Below, piece by piece: positions 44,341 to 56,599 of a stretch of 64,000 nt of DNA. Source of the DNA: Cruorifilaria tuberocauda (taxonomy: Eukaryota; Nematoda; Chromadorea; Rhabditida; Onchocercidae); assembly GCA_013365365.1 (NCBI GenBank), contig JABVXU010000135.1:62001-126000 (forward strand), given 5' to 3'. Made by a program: the position numbers and the translations under genes. The notes under the pieces are model-generated. The model was not told the DNA's origin, did no database searches, and saw only the letters and a list, made by a program, of their open reading frames with translations. The stretch's first letter is position 1; the number at the start of each line of letters is the position of its first letter.

Positions 44341-47300
44341 TATTTTTCAGTCTTTCATTTCTCTACCTATATTTCTTGTTCAAACAATTTTGACAACCAT
44401 AAGAAAGCGATATTAAAGAGACTATAGTTTATTAAAACTTTGTAATTAGTCACTTTTTTTCATACTCATCTCATTATTTGAAATCTAGTGTTGAATATTG
44501 CAGAAAAGGTCATTGTATAAATGATGGAATATCTGTGTCGGAGAACTGATGATGGAAATTTTAATGGAGTTATCCCACTAAAATAATGCTTAAGTGGAAT
44601 CAGGTAGTCTGTCTCGTAAATTTGAATTTCAAGTTACAGCTTATATGAAAATGTTGACATTTTCTTGATTAACTTGTAGCGGAGTGCCGTTACCATTTGC
44701 CAGTATTAAAGCTGTTGAGATGTGAAATAGTGCCTGCAATAATTTTGAGGCCATATCTTACCAGCTTTTTGTTTTGAAACTGTAAACTGTGCACTACTTA
44801 TTTTCTGATTCATAACTGATGCCCTTGCATCCAATTCTTAGCTTCACAAATAAGTGATGTTTTACATCTCTTATCGCCAATTAAAACACATGTAACGTAG
44901 ATACAGAGAGACGATGGATTGCAAAAGCATCGCGTTTGATGACTTATGAACATGAACCGCTCAAATACGTTGTTTTGTTTTAATTTGGCCATTTTCAGTT
45001 TTGTTTATTAGAAAAGTATTGTAACAATGCATTTCTTTTTCGCTTCCAGCATGCTCTCTAGTGTCATCCAAAGTGATCGGTATTTCATAAAAGTTATATA
45101 TATAAGGCATGTCTGTAATTTTAGTTTGTCAAAAAATTGTTGCTTTCTAAATATAGAATTATCTATTTTTCGTGGTCATAAACTTGATTGCTCTATGTTA
45201 GAATTGATGTATATTAGATACTTTTTCTGAGGGACAAGAGTTTTGAGAAAAAGTTTTTCACTGAAAATGGAACGAAAATTGAATGCAGAATCAAGGAAAC
45301 ATTTGGCCCTCTTTTCATCCTATTATTTTTTGATATAGACCAAGGGTATTTTAGGCGCTGAATTATGTTTCTTAAATCGTTAGGTTTATTGTTGTGTAGT
45401 TGGTTCAGAAGCGAAAAGATGTAGCCTATTATTAGTTTACGGTAAATTATTGAGATATATCTTCATTTTCTTTGCCATTAAAAGCAGTAGACAACGCTGA
45501 AAATATAAGTTTTAATATCGCCGAATTGTCCCGGTATAAGCTCTAATCTATTTTATTGTTCTTGCGGCTTTTTACTGCATCTCAATTTCATATTTTTGCT
45601 TTTATGTAACCTCCACAGCGCTATTTCACACGAGTGCAGCATTGAGACATTTTTTTATAGGTGCTATTCTAATTTGATACGTTAGTGTGAAGACATGGAA
45701 AACTATATCATTTATTTTACTTTGTTATTCATGCTAAAAAAGTTTTGAAAAGTGCTGGTTTAAATTTTGGGAAATATGAGGATAATGTTTGTAAAAGATT
45801 TCGTAATGCTCGGTACATTTAAGTGCTACCACGTGAATTTATTTTGAATAGTATGATTTTTAATTGTAGTGTCTAATTTTGAAATAAGTCATTAACAAGC
45901 AAATGAATGCCTTTTCATGGTACTTATTTTTAATTGGTGTATATGAATTGTTCTGAACTTCGGGTCTTTTACAATTTCCTATAATGTGTGTTTGTTTGTA
46001 CTTTCTATGAAAAAAATATTGAATTCGTTTTAATACTGCTTAAGATGCAGACAATTAAAATGTGTAATACTTTCATCTTTTCTGAATTCTTGATATCTTC
46101 CATAAAGCTCATCGGTACCTATGTTTAACAGTATTGGTGAAGATTCAGAATTGTTCTTGTCTCATAGGAATATTTGCAGAGAGCAGTGATCTCAGAGAAG
46201 CTTTTCTGTCAACTGGAGAAAATCTAGAAGTCGTAGTCGTTGCAGTGAAGTTCATTTCAGCGACTTCAAGATTTTAGATGAGACTTGGTTTGGGAGTATC
46301 GCTATATTTTCGTTTTTCAACCTTATTTTAAATTCGATTTCTGATTTTCGTTCTGTTGTTAAAATAATAAATTTCTGGCATCTTCGAATTAGGAGGATGA
46401 TAGGAGATTAGTATGTGGTGTTATTAACGCAGTAAAATGGATTCAAGTTTTTTATTAAATATGAAGATGGAATCTTTGATGAGCTCATTAACTCAAGTTC
46501 CTCCTTGAAGTACAGCTAGGATTGGTCAGGTAACCGCAAGAGGTGGATGTAACTCATGTGACGCAAAACAGTTTCGATTACTTCTTGGAAGAAGTCAGTT
46601 TCTTGAGAGTTCAGTTGTTTGTCCTACGGAACCGTGTCGGGATGAAATGAAATTAGATGCAATACATAAGCAAAATTAGTAGGGGCTTGGAGAAGAATGC
46701 CGGTTGCATTCAAAAACACAGAAGCCGATTTCGACGTGCCGTTTCGATTTTGAAAAATCCCGATTTTCTTTTGTAAATATAGGTGGAGATTATTATCATC
46801 GATAATAACCAAATTATCCGCATATTGATAAAACCCATTTACGTAATGCAATATTATAAGTATCGATAAAGGGGAATGTCGAATAAGGTTTTTTTTTGAA
46901 TTTTTGAACTATGTATTTTTTAACACTATATCTTAATTTCTCCTCAACTTCATGTTATATCGTAATTCAGGTTGTTTTACTTTTCCGTACATTGTTCCAA
47001 TTCCCTGATTTCTATCGCTTTTTAATTACTAAATATGTTTTACTATCCTGAAACAAAAATTGCTGAAATTTCTACCAATTAATATTATTTTCATTTATTT
47101 TATCTCTTTAAAATCGTCTGATTTAAATTTCTTTCCTTAATAATTTGCTTCTTAGACACCATTCCATGTTAATTTCCTTCAATTATTGGTTTGAATGGTA
47201 TTGAGAGATTACTAAGAAATCAATATTTCTCTTACAAAAATTGCTTGCTGGCTACGCGTCCTTCACATGTCAAGACTATCTTCAATTCAACAATCCTAGA

Positions 47301-50300
47301 GGAATCTGCAATGAGATGTTTTGCTTTAACTTTTGATGCAAACAAAATAAAACAGGAAGCGAGAAATGAAGGCAAATAATAAAAACATAACTGTTTATAC
47401 TTCTCATTGTTTATTATCAAATATTCAAAACCATCAGTAGCCGAACAAATTAAGTTTTAATTTGGAAACATTGACCACTGTAAAATAAGGTTAGTTTTTT
47501 TTTCTGCTAGGAATGATAATTTAATCATACCGCAAACAATACTATGTGTCGATTTATGTAATGTATATAAAACGAAGACTTGCTTGACAAGTGATGAATT
47601 TTAAATTGCTAAACTGAAAATTCCACCGTGCATAAGCTTCCTGAAATATTTTTGTTTATTAAGTTAACATTAAATATTGAAGATACTTAAATATGAATTT
47701 TTGCTACACGTAAAAGATATCAATCATTTCTGATCTTACCTGAGGGACGAGCTCTTCTAGGTAGTGAAATGTGAGATGTCATCTTTACATCAACGAAGTT
47801 TTACTACCATTCATCAAACGCTTATTTATCGTTTGAGTTGTTTTGAAGCTTATTTACTTTTACTGTTACTTCGTAGATTAATTTTTGTACCTGCTTCAGT
47901 GTTCCTATACAACAATCCAATAGTTTGCACAGAGTTTTGGCCTTTGGAAATAATAAAAACGAACAAGATGATGAATTAGCTTTGCTACAAAAGAAATCTT
48001 ACCATCAACATAGCATTAACTACATACAAATGTAATACATTGCAATCTTGATAATATCAAGATAGAAAAATGATGGTGTGTTTCAGAATTTCTAATTTGT
48101 AACTGGGAGGTCCTAAATACGAAGTTTCCTTATGGGATTTTTAGCTTACATGAAATAAAAATGAATTTTGATTCTGATTAGGACGTTTGAAATAGATAAC
48201 TAGTTTAATTTTTCGATCATAGATGAAAATTGAGAACGCAAAATGCATCATGAAACACGAAGAATGGTCGATCATAAAAACATTTTGGGAATATTCCCCT
48301 TCTCCCTCAAAATAGGTATCTATTGACAATCTGTATTTACGGCGATATTTGTATATGTTCTTGAGTTTTACGATAATTTTTACATGACAAGATATGCGAG
48401 TTATTTTCTGATGCGATTTTTCAGTAATTTATTTATATATATCGAAATCCATTCAGCTGAAATAATTGTCAAAAAAAACACTTATTCTATTAAATTCTGT
48501 TTGCAAAAAGAGCGAATTTTTTAGTATCTTACATATATTACATTAAGCAGGTTATACTTTTTAAGGACCAAATCCTTGTTTTGAAACAAATAATTTTATG
48601 CTTGTTACAGTTTGAAGATATCCAAAACTTTTCATTCCTACTGAATAAAAACTTATTGTAATCTTTCAGGTTGAAAATGGTCCAATGATGTTAGCATATT
48701 CATGAGGTTCTTTAGAAAGCAGAGAACCTTTGTAAAGACCAACAATTACTGTCTGAAAAATAAGCACTAACAGTCGACAATCAAAAAGATGATAAATTGT
48801 AAAAAGAGATAGTAAAAAACCAAAAGAAAATTGCTTCCGAATGCATGAATGAATTTGTTCGATTGATAAGCATACGAAGAATCTTAACGATATTGATGAT
48901 TGAACAAACGAATTGACCTGCATTTGCAGAAAATTTTCCATTGTTTTTCAAAACTTGAAGCATCTACAGGATTAGATTATGGAAGTTTATTATTTTTTCT
49001 CATTTGTCATAATGGTAAAGTAAATTAGCTCACGGAAGTATGATTTGAGTATGATGTATATGGTAGCAATTAATATATGCATATAGCTAGGACACTACTG
49101 CTTAAGCAACAAAGAATTATTTGTATTTTTCAAACTAGGCCAGCTTAATTTTGTTGTGAAAAGTGTTTCTACTAGTCTGCAATGCTTAATATTATTGTGC
49201 TTTTCAGTGTACAACAGATACGCTATTTTTATGAACCAAGTTTAGTTATAAGGTTCTGAAGTTCTGAAGTTAATTGTATAAGTAAATAAGTTGAACACAA
49301 TTAATTAGTTTTGGAAATTACTTGAAAATGAAAATTTTGATTCTGCATATCAGCACTGAATATTTAATTTGCAGCTAATATTTTTCTTTCCTTGAATATC
49401 ATTCAGGTTTAATTTTATGCTTCTGTTGCGTTTCGGAAGTTCGTCTTCTCACATCTTGCAAACAGCTTATTCGAAATATCAATCCACTTTTATTTATTTC
49501 ACAATTGAAAACTTCATCATAAAGTATAAGCATATAAGAACATAAGCAATCAGCATCAGTACCAATATTGTATGTTCCATTTTATCTGAATGTCGATGTA
49601 AATAAGATTAATGTATAACTCTTCTTGAAGATATGTTTTGTGAAAAAACAAAAAAGTTTCGTTTTAAATTCAAAAGAAATGAATGGAAATAGGGGACCAT
49701 TCCGATAATTTTCAATTTCTGTTATTTTGAAAATTGATGTATAGCAAGAGACTGCAATGAAATAAATTCAGAAACGCTTACGATGCTTATATTTCAGCAT
49801 TTTCTAAAATTCATATTAGACGAGAAGAATTTTAATTTCTAAACTAAGGTTCCAAAGAAATTTGTGATATCAGTTTGATTCATTTCTTTTATACAAATTA
49901 TGCATACTGAAAAATGTTATCAGCGATGATATTGACATGTTAAACGCTTAGTGCACTAATTTTCTATTTGAAATATTATCATACTTATTATCATTTAACC
50001 TGATAGTATATTCTTTTGAAGAATTTTGAAACCTTGAAAAGCTGATTGGTGGAAAAAATTTAAGAAATGCATGTCATGGCTGATATCTATTATAGCTCGA
50101 GGAGCGATCTTGTATATCTTTGACCACTCTCAATTGTTCGGAGAATAGTATTAAAAAGGTAAAAAGAATAAGAGAAAGATATTACTAAAGAAACTTTATC
50201 AACATCTATCAACCGAGACTCCAATGCTGAGCTGTGCAGTACGGTATAAATCTTTTTCATGTAAAAAATTTCACTTGATTACTGAAATTAGAAATGACTT

Positions 50301-50605
50301 GGAGGAAATCATTTGTTAATAGGAAGTGAAAAAAGATGCGTGCATGAGAAACTTGGGAATAATCATAAGTGATGAATGGCCCGATGCTATCAAAGCATTG
50401 CTTTTTTCTCTTGTAATTTATTTTCTCCTGTTTTCTCTCAAATCTTTTTCATTTCCTTAATACTGGAAGAATGATTTCGGGTGGATACGATAATGTTTAT
50501 TTGTTGATTTATTGTGGAAGTTAAACAGTTAGTCTCAATTCTTTCTTATGGACATTTCAACAAGAACGAATTCAATGTAATGAGATCACTGAATTGTTTC
50601 ACGGG

Positions 50606-50643
50606 GGCAGTAATGATGTCAGAGACCGTGCAATGACACTGCC
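50606..50643. other. stem-loop in a GC-richer island
   Basis: GGCAGT (50606-50611) and GTCA pair with TGAC and ACTGCC (ending 50643), leaving a one-sided bulge of six bases and a loop of about 12. On the minus strand the same island opens a 38-codon ATG frame. Whether this is a small RNA, a regulatory hairpin or chance is not clear. Confidence 0.25.
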
Positions 50644-51793
50644 AATGTTCAGCCTCCTCCATCTGTTGAATTGATGAGAAGGTGTTAGGGTAAGTTCTTA
50701 TTGATGATCTATTATGTTCTTTAAAACAAGCAATTTGAACCGGAAATAGAACGAGCGCAGTTGGTATTCGAAGAAGAGAGGTATATAATACTTAATTTGC
50801 CATACCGTCTCTATAGCTTATCTCTTGTCGTTTTCTCCTACTCAAAAGCCGGAAGAACTGACTGCGTAAGTAGAACGATTTCCGGTTATAAGCGCACGCC
50901 TATGTGAACATAAATTACTGCCGACAGAAAAACTCAGGTGAAATTGATGGTCAATTAGACTATTCGATGTAGTGCGATGATGCTTCATTCGTTTTTTTTT
51001 CTCGACTCTTAAAAACATTCAATTGGAATTTTGCACACTTCCAACCGTCTAGCAATATATATTTGTTGAAGAGTGTTGTGGTGCAACCAGAATTTCATGA
51101 GAGGAAAGCAGTGGAGATGTGAGGGGGATAGAGGTGTGGGAGGCTTGGAAGGATAACTAACAGAACTTGCTTTGCTTATTGGCAGCTTTTCCGCCCGTTT
51201 TCACACTCAAATCATATTCATTTTCTGAATAGTAGCATTTCAGTTTATTCTCTACTTTTATTTATTTTCAACTTAATATCAGTATATTCCTTTGTAAATT
51301 AAAAGGAAACCTGAAACTCATTTTCTGCTGTCATGTAAATTAATTTCGAAAGACACTTCATACAATCAAAACACGACTTAAATGTTAGTGCTCAGCTCAG
51401 TGGTTTCAATCAACTTTAATTTGCATATTTTCAGACTTTTTTTACTAGTTGTGACCTATTTTCTCGATGAAACTGCTGCAAGACCAGTTCATTCTTGGTC
51501 TTCTTCATTATCATAAGCAATATAATCGGACACAATCATTCACCTGCTTGTGTTACCAAAAGCCTAGCACTCTTATTATTGCTTTCAATATTTCGAATTC
51601 AAAAATTTAATTTGATAGAGGTAAATGCCTTTCCCCGCAATCATGCACCATAAAGATATAGGGATTTAGAGCAAGTAATCATTCATTTAAAATGTGCGCA
51701 TATTAATTCATCGCATCTACTATCACTACAGATAAATGTGAATTTGTCCGTGGGTGCACTATGGCTAAATGTATGTGCAAGTGTATGCGTGTT

Positions 51794-51809
51794 TGTGTGT
51801 GTGTGTGTA
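51794..51809. repeat. TG dinucleotide microsatellite
   Basis: A short pure TG run within a longer TG/TA-rich stretch (about 51750-51870). The minus-strand open frame here is a repeat artefact (His/Thr runs). Confidence 0.8.
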
Positions 51810-52828
51810 TGTCTATATTTATAATATATACATATGTACGAATGTGCATGTGTTAGTTTGATATGTATCGTAAAAAATGGATCGTCAATCAACCTGTTCA
51901 TCATCAACTCAGGAATTTTTCATAAATGCATTCAGCACGGAAATGACGTATGTAGAAACTGTTGCCATTTTTCTATCACAAATGTGTGGTAATTTTCATA
52001 ATTGCACTACCTCGCAGTTCTTTGGATTTCCTCAATAACAAGTACTCTTCCATTTCTCTTGTCTTAACTTATTGTCTGAAACTATTAACAGTTTCATTTC
52101 AATGATTAATTCAGTATAACTACATATCTATGGTCATTTCTATATTATTTCATCATTCACTATTGTGGAAACATTGCTAGTGCATCGCCCAAACTTCACT
52201 TTCGCCTTTATTTTATGAATGCGAGCAATAAATAAACTGCATTTGTCTAGCTTTTTTGAGATTTGATCATTCCCCAAGTTTTTTTTGTGAGGTATCGCAA
52301 GTAGCATCCGAAATTTTGCATCTCAAAGCCACTATAATGAAAATGTGCTTTGAAATTATACACATTCTCAAAGTTCATTCGTTATGAAATGAAATTAAGC
52401 AAATCAGAATCTTGATGAATTCACTCTAAAATACAGAGCCACTGGACTCCTTTTATTCTTTTATGATAAATGTTACCATATAATATTTCTGATTAGAATA
52501 GGGTGACCTTCGACCTCGCTTTGAAGAAAAAAGAAGTATACCAGGAAGTAGAAATGGGGTTAAAAACCGGTTATCCATTACGTTATTGTTGTCGGACAGC
52601 TGAAAACAATGCACATGAAATTGGAACGTTTCTGACATAAAACATTCTTCAAACAAATCATTAATAAATTGGTTGTTTACGGTTTTAAAAAAAGATCGAA
52701 ACTTTTCATTTCTTGCAATACAAGGAAAAAATGATGAGCTGAAAAATTTTTTGCATAATAAAATCCACGCTGTCATAAATTTTATTTTTCTAGATAGAAC
52801 TTAATTTTGCGGAATTTATTCTTAGCTA

Positions 52829-55774
52829 ATGGTTACATCTCACCTTCCAATGCGCAGTTGCAGCCTTCGTGAAAGGTAAACCTTAAATGTTTGCTATGTA
52901 AAGAGATATTGGAGATAGTCGAACAAATGCTTTCTGATTCTTCAAGAAATTTTTACCTTTTTAGCCATGTTTGTCTCAGTCATCACATTTTAGGCGTGGC
53001 TCATCAATGTCATTGACAATCGACTTGAGCCAATTCCAGAATTCAGCTCTTGAAATATCACCAATTGATGAAGAGTTTGTGTTAAAAATATATTATCATT
53101 GCATCATTCTGCACTAATTCTGTCGGGAAACTCTTTCGTTCTTTTTCCCGTCACGGCTTCTTTACGATAAATGATAAAATATGAAGCAATCCCTACAGCA
53201 TACGTTGATTTGTAATAATTAATTGCGGAAACTTATTTCCTTTTTATTCATAATCATTTTACTAACAAAATAACAATTACGGTTTCTATTCAGCATATTC
53301 AGCATATTAGAGCATATTTTTTAATAAATTTCAGCACTGCCGAAGAATTGGAGCTCCATAAGACAAGACGTCTGACACGTCACCAACTGCACCATCTTGA
53401 TATTTCGGCGTCCTTGTCCGTGATTTACGCAGAATTTGCTGTAAGTTAAACCACATTTTCTACTGTTTTTCACTTCAAATGATTAAATAACAAGAAAATA
53501 GCTTGTAAGCAACAGTAATATTTAACATTCCCCTTTTTAGGCCCTTCCAAGTCCAAGTACTTCGTCATGTGAAAAGGTTGCCGGTTGCAGTCAGAAAAAT
53601 CGACATACATTATGGCCTATAAGAGAAACTCGTGTACGACTATCATCCAGTTACAAGACTTCACGTAATTCTACAGCTGAAGATATCTGCCAAAGTTATA
53701 TCAATGCCAACTATATTTTGGTCAGCTTATCAGTTTTCTGGTGTCTGTAACACAAACTAATTTTAAGAATTAACCGCCTCATCATACTCAACAGTTTTCA
53801 CCATTTCTACAATCTTTAACTAACAAATTCTAGAAATATCGGGACATTAATAGGATTCTAGTACGATTTCGTCTGCAAACTTATAGAGTCCTTTCCTTTT
53901 TATTGAAATATTTAAAATTTGCACAATAATATCAATAACCACAAAGTATTCGAAAGCAGAACATATAAATTTTGTCGATAAAAAATCATCCAATCCATCA
54001 TCCATATAGATATTAATTCTCAATTACTTAGTTGGATTTAGGATTCGAACTCACAATTAATGTATATCGCAGCAGAAGGTCCAATGTCGAACACAGTTAA
54101 TGACTTTTGGTCAATGGTTCTTCAGGAACGTGCACCGGCTATTGTAATGGTGACCAAATTAGAGGAAAAACCCTGTGGAGCTAAGCTACCACTAGTCCGT
54201 TTTCAAGATTTGGTACACAGAATCTTTTGTAATTCAAATATAGAAATCAAAGGAATAATAAAAAACTTTTTATCTCTTAAGAAGTAAAAATTTTTCTTAT
54301 CAGAATTGATGAATAATCGAGATATTTTACAGAAAAAATGCGAGAAATACTGGCCGGACAACCATGCTTGTTACGGTGAAATTGATGTTACTGTTGTATC
54401 AACAAACTTTTACGATGGAGTACAAATTCGTCATATTGTTTTAAATGTATTGATTTCTATTTACTTAAAAGCTAGTTTTAATCATGTTCCATAAATCGTA
54501 TACCAAATAGCGAAAACTGGAACGAGGACCGTTTTCCTCTTTTGGAAACCTAGTGATTGGCTTCAGCATAACGCTACAATGAACCGAAGTTCTATTTTGA
54601 AAACTAGGACGAAGAACCACTTACAGCAATATTTAATGCTCTTCCAATTTTTTGTTCAATCCCTGGTTAGATTTATGCATTTGTTAGAATTATCCATAAG
54701 AGGAGAGTAATAAGTACCTACGGTATATTTATAGCATGGTGCTTTGGAGCATCACGTGAGACACATTTGGTTCACGGAATGGTTAGATCACTGTTTGCCT
54801 ATGCAACACATCACTCAACTTTTGAAAGTAATTGTTGCTATGGAAAGCTACAGAAATGAATATCGACGATTGTCCTCCCACTCAGCACCAGTTGTTGTCC
54901 ATTGCAGGTTACTTTCTTTTCGAATAGCCTCGAGAAGACTGCATACAAAAAAAAATATTTGTAATAAATATATGTAATACCTGTTGCTTGCAGTGCTGGA
55001 ATTGGTCGAACCTGTACATTTATCGCGATAGCTTTGGGAGTGGATCAACTCTGTAAAACTCCTGAAAGTATTGACATTTTTTCCACTGTGTCCAGATTAC
55101 GTAGGCAAAGGTTTGTAAAACAGATTCGTTGCATGATACAATTTAGAACAATCCTCAAGATTTTCTGATCATTTATTGTGGTTTCCAGTAATAATTGCCA
55201 GTGAAGATCGTAAGCAGACTTTTAGATGATGATATTCAAGATGTCGAATCAAACAATCCATTTAATCCATCGAATAATTAAGTCTTTACGGTTCAGATGA
55301 TTCTAGCTCGATTGATGCATCCTCCTACTGAAGTTTTTGCAAACTTCTCCAGAATACACCCTTAGTAGACCTCGACAATATATTACTGCTATGACGCAAA
55401 AAAAACATTCATTTTCAACAATAGAAATTACAGATTTGGGGCTGTACAACTTCCAGGACAGTATGCATTTATCTATTTGGTATTGCAACGTATGGAAAGA
55501 TTCCTCCCAGAATTTTGTACACAGAGCGATCAAGACAAGTTCCCAGCTTGCCTTACTTTTTCGGGTATAGATTTCTTGAGGTTGTTGGTTTTTAAACTAA
55601 TAGAAATGATCAACAGTTTCTTTGTAAAGAAAAAATAAAGGGAGAAATAGAGAAATTCTTGAAATAGTTCTTTTATTCGTGGTAGCTTTTCTGAAAAATC
55701 GCGTAATCCCATGCAATCCTGCCGACGAACACCAGAAGTCTTGTAAAAACACTTCCAGAGACAGTCGAAGATGA
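52829..55774 (+). CDS. protein tyrosine phosphatase domain protein, 375 aa, altered WPD loop
   Basis: Nine exons (52829-52875, 53335-53440, 53541-53720, 54042-54212, 54333-54446, 54735-54907, 54994-55110, 55434-55564, 55686-55774) join in phase. It is a single classical PTP domain with a short N-terminus and neither signal peptide nor membrane segment, so probably a cytosolic enzyme that removes phosphate from tyrosine. Visible motifs: KNRHTLWP (KNRY block with Y to H), [34 protein letters not shown], the active-site loop HCSAGIGRT (nucleophile Cys about 263) and [10 protein letters not shown]. The WPD loop reads WLDHC: the acid Asp is kept (about 224), but the usual Pro and Gly are changed. 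The 3' border of the fourth exon (54212 or 54194) and the last exon are the least certain; without the last splice the frame ends at a TAA after an AT-rich tail. It probably belongs to the expanded nematode PTP set. Confidence 0.88.
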
Positions 55775-56599
55775 GAATTCAAAGTCAGAAAATGGAAACA
55801 ATGACGACCTGCTCTGGAATAACCAGATTGACTTGTTCTGCAGCGATTTTTAACAACTGATGAACTAAAGATTTCAACCTTTCATAATATTTGATCATAT
55901 TCCATTTGCTCATTTTAACTCTCTTAATACATTTCCAAGAAGTGATAATAATGTAAAAATCTTTGTATTGTTTTCTATGAGGACTTACTTAACAGCACTT
56001 CAGCAGTAAAACACCAAATGAAAGACCATAATTATACAAGTAAAGAGAAGTGCATAAATAAATCTAATTATTCTAATCACATTTAACAAACTAATTCAAA
56101 ACTATTCTGGAACTATTTTAACATCTGAGTGGATAAGTGTATTTATAAGTGATAAAAGTTTTCCACTTATGTTGTATCACTAGTAATCTTGTCTTAAATA
56201 AGCTCTGTTTTTAAGAATCATGAAATTAACCTCATAAATACTGCGATTGTGATGATGTCATTAATTTACCATACAACCGACAAATTTTAAGCACCGAACT
56301 AATTAATTTTCAAGCCCATTATGGTACATTGCACTGTTTAATGCATCGAAAACCTGATTGCGATGAAAACGGATACTGTAAGATACATCTGTTTCCGTTT
56401 TTTGTCTTCTTGTTTTACAATTCCTGCTAATCTGCTTCATATTGCAATTTTTAAAACAGGAAATCTTCGAACCCTTACAATGTGCAAATCTCCAAACTTT
56501 GTTCAGTTCCTGATACCAATTCAACATCGATGCATCACCATTTTATCATAGCAGCTTCAACTAAAATTAATTGTAGCAAAACTGATACCACAATCAGAA
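55775..56599. other. convergent spacer
   Basis: About 0.8 kb between the stop of the phosphatase (plus) and the stop of RAB3GAP1 (minus). It should hold both 3' UTRs. Small open frames here have no splice support. Confidence 0.5.

Larger units (their letters stand above)
44341..52828. other. 8.5 kb without a recognised gene
   Basis: AT-rich sequence with only short open frames and no exon pairs I could join. The 3' UTR of lin-45 is at the left. A GC-richer island at about 50570-51130 breaks the pattern (see stem-loop at 50606). Regulatory DNA or non-coding RNA genes cannot be excluded by eye. Confidence 0.45.

Noticed and set aside
51683..51907. Open frame with Thr/His runs
   Set aside because: Made by the TG microsatellite.
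52453..52776. Minus-strand open frame of 107 codons just before the phosphatase
   Set aside because: Rich in Phe, Ser and Asn as expected of AT-rich noise, no splice signals, no recognisable motif.
44341..52828. CRISPR arrays, prophage or bacterial insertion (for example from an endosymbiont)
   Set aside because: No regularly spaced repeats, no long open frames and no change to bacterial base composition anywhere in the window.
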